From: Candidatus Lambdaproteobacteria bacterium RIFOXYD2_FULL_50_16
GTDB lineage: Bacteria; SAR324; XYD2-FULL-50-16
DNA length: 53,874 bases
Assembly (NCBI GenBank): GCA_001783695.1
Contig: MFNE01000006.1
Location: 89,338 to 143,211 of the forward strand
Direction: 5' to 3'
Part shown: positions 52,046-53,874 of the stretch, piece by piece
How positions within the stretch are numbered: position 1 is the stretch's first letter
How the letters are laid out: each line of letters starts with the position of its first letter
The notes under the pieces: generated by a model
Databases searched by the model: none
What the model was told of the DNA's origin: nothing
What the model saw: only the letters and a program-made list of their open reading frames with translations
Program-made: the position numbers and the translations under genes

Positions 52046-52478
52046 CAATAGGCAACAATATGAAATAATATATTATTTATGTTTATTTTGGGTTTATTTT
52101 TTTATTAATAGAGCAGCCCTATTGCCGCTTTTGGCTGATAAATTATGTAAAAAACCTATAAATGGGGTGGGCATGCATATGTATATGGAGTCCACACACA
52201 AGAGCAGCTCCAATGCACTTTTATTATAAACCGGCTATTTGATTGCCGCAATTTAGAGGAAACGGCTTTTTGGGGGGGCGGGTTGGATATTTTTACCTAC
52301 CAAATTAGGGGCCAATGTTATCTAAATATTCGGGCCGAAATGTCCTTTAAAAACCCTTAGTATTCGCAGGGTGAGAGTCAGCTAAAGCGGCACTAGGTAA
52401 TATTTATAAGCCAGGTGAGGCTTGTAGGTAGCGTTTTTTTGCATGCTTAATATGGGCAGGCCTCCCGATTCGAGGGCA
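52046..52478. other. AT-rich intergenic region upstream of the microprotein array
   Basis: A stretch including AATATGAAATAATATATTATTTATG and a region of short homopolymers. The track ORF at 51969-52229 has no ribosome binding site and is treated as chance. I see no gene; it may hold activator binding sites for the sigma-54 promoters, which normally lie 100-200 bases upstream. Confidence 0.4.
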
Positions 52479-52563
52479 CCAATTGAGTGGGCCTCGCAAA
52501 AAAACTTTAAAAAAGGATATAAAAAACAATTAAATACCTTGATTAAATAGGCCCCTCAATTGG
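52479..52563. repeat. Inverted repeat CCAATTGAG(T)GGGCC, arms about 15 bases
   Basis: CCAATTGAGTGGGCC (52479-52493) and GGCCCCTCAATTGG (52550-52563) are near-exact complements with one bulge, separated by 56 AT-rich bases. The element lies before the DsbA/FrnE-like gene. It resembles the ends of a small mobile element or a large hairpin; no target duplication is obvious. Confidence 0.5.
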
Positions 52564-52631
52564 GTAGGATGGTTTTGTTTGCTTAAAGGAGCTGAGGCTT
52601 ATATCTTGGACTCGGACCTAAAGAAACTGCC

Positions 52632-53255
52632 ATGGAAAACTCCATTCAAATCCTTTACTTCGCTGATCCCATGTGTTCTTGGTGTTATGGGTTCTCTCCG
52701 GTGGTGCAACGGTTGCAAAAAACCTTTAGCCACTTAGATTGGACGCTGATTCCCGGCGGACTCCGGCCTTATGTTACCGAGCAGATATCCAAGGAACTAA
52801 AAGAGGAACTGTCCCACCATTGGCACCAAGTTCAGGTGGCTTCTGGCCAACCCTTTGACTTTGGCTTTAACTTTCCTGAAAGCTTTTGTTACGACACCGA
52901 ACCTGCTTGCCGGGCGATGATGGTGGTCCAAAATCTGGCCGAGGCCAAGCGGTTCGACTTTTTGGCCGCGCTGCACAAAGCCTTTTACGAACACAACCAA
53001 GACCTGACCAATCCCAACGTCCTGGTGCAACTAGCCGAGAAAGTGGGCATAGAAGAACCCCAGTTTTTGGCCTCCTTTAACGACCCCGACTTGCAGATGC
53101 AAACCAAAGACGCCTTTGCCTTCACCCAAGAGATGGGGGTGCGCGGCTTTCCTAATATGATCGGCTACAAAGACGGAAAATTTCAAAGGCTGGCCGCCGG
53201 TTATGCGCCTTATGAACAAATGGAACTAATCTTTCAAAAATGGATGTCCTCATGA
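52632..53255 (+). CDS. DsbA/FrnE-like thioredoxin-fold protein
   Basis: A 207-residue protein with the active-site motif CSWC at residues 15-18 (YFADPMCSWCYGFSPVV) and the helical insertion domain (CYDTEPACRAMMVVQNL, AALHKAFYEHNQDL). It ends with the cis-proline region GVRGFPNMIGYKDGKF. There is no signal peptide, so it is cytoplasmic like FrnE, a disulfide or dithiol oxidoreductase. The last base of the coding region overlaps the next start (ATGA). Confidence 0.9.
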   Translation: MENSIQILYFADPMCSWCYGFSPVVQRLQKTFSHLDWTLIPGGLRPYVTEQISKELKEELSHHWHQVQVASGQPFDFGFNFPESFCYDTEPACRAMMVVQNLAEAKRFDFLAALHKAFYEHNQDLTNPNVLVQLAEKVGIEEPQFLASFNDPDLQMQTKDAFAFTQEMGVRGFPNMIGYKDGKFQRLAAGYAPYEQMELIFQKWMSS

Positions 53256-53874
53256 AGGCTTGGGCTTGGATGACTTTGGGTGCGGTAGCGTTGGTTGGTG
53301 CAGGCTGCGATACCGCCCCGCCGAATTTAACGGTTATAGGCGCCAGCGGGCCTTTGCTGAATCAAGACCAAGGGGTCTGGAAAACCGTAGAACCTCAAGA
53401 CTTAGCCGCCGATAAACCCTTTAAGCTAGCCGGTGCCGCCGGGGCGCATGCGGTGTTTGAGTTGGATAATCGTATCTTATTGGTGATTCAACCCGAGACC
53501 GAAGTAAGCCTGAAAGGGCACGAAATCGACCTCAAAGGCAAGGCGCAGATTATTGTGCGTCCTGGGGTGCCCGTTAAAACAGAGTTGGCTGAGCTTAGTT
53601 TAAGCAGTCCTGGCGCAGTGCTTTCCTTTGAAGGAAGCGGCCAGACGGCGGCCTGGACCTTGGTCGAAGGGCAGGCAAAAGCCCAATTTGCCTCCGGCGA
53701 AAAAGAGATGCAAGTGGGCCACAGCTACCTAAAAACCGGCGAAGAGCGGGCTTTAGTGACTGGGGTTGCTGGTTTTAGCCGTCTTGGAGCCTACCGCTGG
53801 GCGGGCAAGGTCTTTTTTGAAGGGAGTCCGCTTAGCCTAAAACGGGGGGACCAGTCGATTGCAATTTTGGTTTC
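53252..53874 (+). CDS. Lipoprotein, 3' end outside the window
   Basis: Missed by the ORF track because it is open at the right edge. ATG 53252 overlaps the previous stop by four bases. The signal peptide ends in a lipobox (VALVGAGC, Cys at about residue 19). The rest is beta-rich and resembles FecR-like or ShlB-type repeat domains (HAVFELDNRILLVIQPETEV, AAWTLVEGQAKAQF). The protein continues past the window; 207 codons are seen. Family is not certain. Confidence 0.72.
   Translation, partial: MKAWAWMTLGAVALVGAGCDTAPPNLTVIGASGPLLNQDQGVWKTVEPQDLAADKPFKLAGAAGAHAVFELDNRILLVIQPETEVSLKGHEIDLKGKAQIIVRPGVPVKTELAELSLSSPGAVLSFEGSGQTAAWTLVEGQAKAQFASGEKEMQVGHSYLKTGEERALVTGVAGFSRLGAYRWAGKVFFEGSPLSLKRGDQSIAILV

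Noticed and set aside
51969-52229. 86-residue plus-strand ORF antisense to the microprotein C leader
   Set aside because: No ribosome binding site, and its 5' part runs across the sigma-54-like element and AT-rich spacer; the composition is that of the AT-rich DNA.
52360-52440. Possible riboswitch upstream of the DsbA/FrnE-like gene
   Set aside because: Compared by eye with TPP, cobalamin and cyclic di-GMP riboswitch cores; the conserved blocks are not present.

Overview
The window is a chromosomal segment of a Gram-negative bacterium. It encodes outer-membrane proteins, lipoproteins with clear lipoboxes, a TolC/HlyD/RND efflux pump, and a division and cell-wall cluster. The class I lysyl-tRNA synthetase, PorV-like outer-membrane proteins, a DsrL-like iron-sulfur flavoprotein and many large sensor proteins suit a delta-proteobacterium-like or other deep-branching proteobacterial lineage. 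The sequence alone does not fix the taxon. Most genes sit in tight operons with 1-8 nt stop/start overlaps, and GTG and TTG starts occur.

Layout. 1-489: end of uvrA. 534-1988: an AT-rich two-gene unit on the minus strand, an ImmA/IrrE metallopeptidase followed by a class III nucleotidyl cyclase-like gene broken or recoded at a T7 run. 2228-4666: a methyltransferase and pyrG. 4667-5513: a mostly non-coding, hairpin-rich stretch with one small conserved-looking gene. 5551-8036 (minus): a large TPR protein and an OmpA-type lipoprotein. 8158-15681 (plus): rsmH-ftsL-ftsI-RDD protein-lysK-MBL hydrolase-mraY. 15750-19104 (minus): the three-gene set of circularly permuted ATP-grasp, alpha-E and transglutaminase-like protein. 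19568-23802 (minus): a multi-PAS histidine kinase and a receiver/kinase hybrid. Then come tRNA-Thr(CGT), an AlkD-like protein and RlmI. 26324-33214 (plus): a PorV-like protein and a complete RND pump operon. 33219-33826 (minus): a small lipoprotein preceded by a gene with an in-frame TGA. 34000-36164 (minus): the DsrL-like oxidoreductase and a rhodanese, divergent from a heme-type (Tll0287-like) hybrid kinase. 39021-40134: two tandem paralogous lipoproteins. Then HupE/UreJ, an EF-hand-loop lipoprotein with a second PorV-like protein, an HD-GYP protein, a GGDEF-EAL protein, a TerB-like protein with an internal duplication and a sigma-54 activator. The end holds a DsbA/FrnE-like protein and a lipoprotein that runs off the window.

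The most unusual part is 50759-52630, which an ORF caller would leave almost empty. Three tiny paralogous genes, all on the minus strand (50902-50979, 51422-51496, 51869-51943), encode 24-25-residue single-helix membrane peptides of the form YGAWxxVxxVWxFGxFLLxSH, each behind a good ribosome binding site. Two of them carry the same sigma-54-like element (GGCAC-N4-CCTTGGAA) 87-88 nt upstream of the start codon. A sigma-54-dependent activator gene lies immediately beside the array. The region is full of hairpins. This looks like an undescribed family of sigma-54-controlled membrane microproteins, or possibly type I toxin-like peptides. The second notable point is the in-frame TGA at 33746-33748, in an otherwise intact, well-initiated, translationally coupled gene and followed by a SECIS-like stem-loop. 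The third is the ImmA/cyclase pair, which resembles a defence or signalling module.
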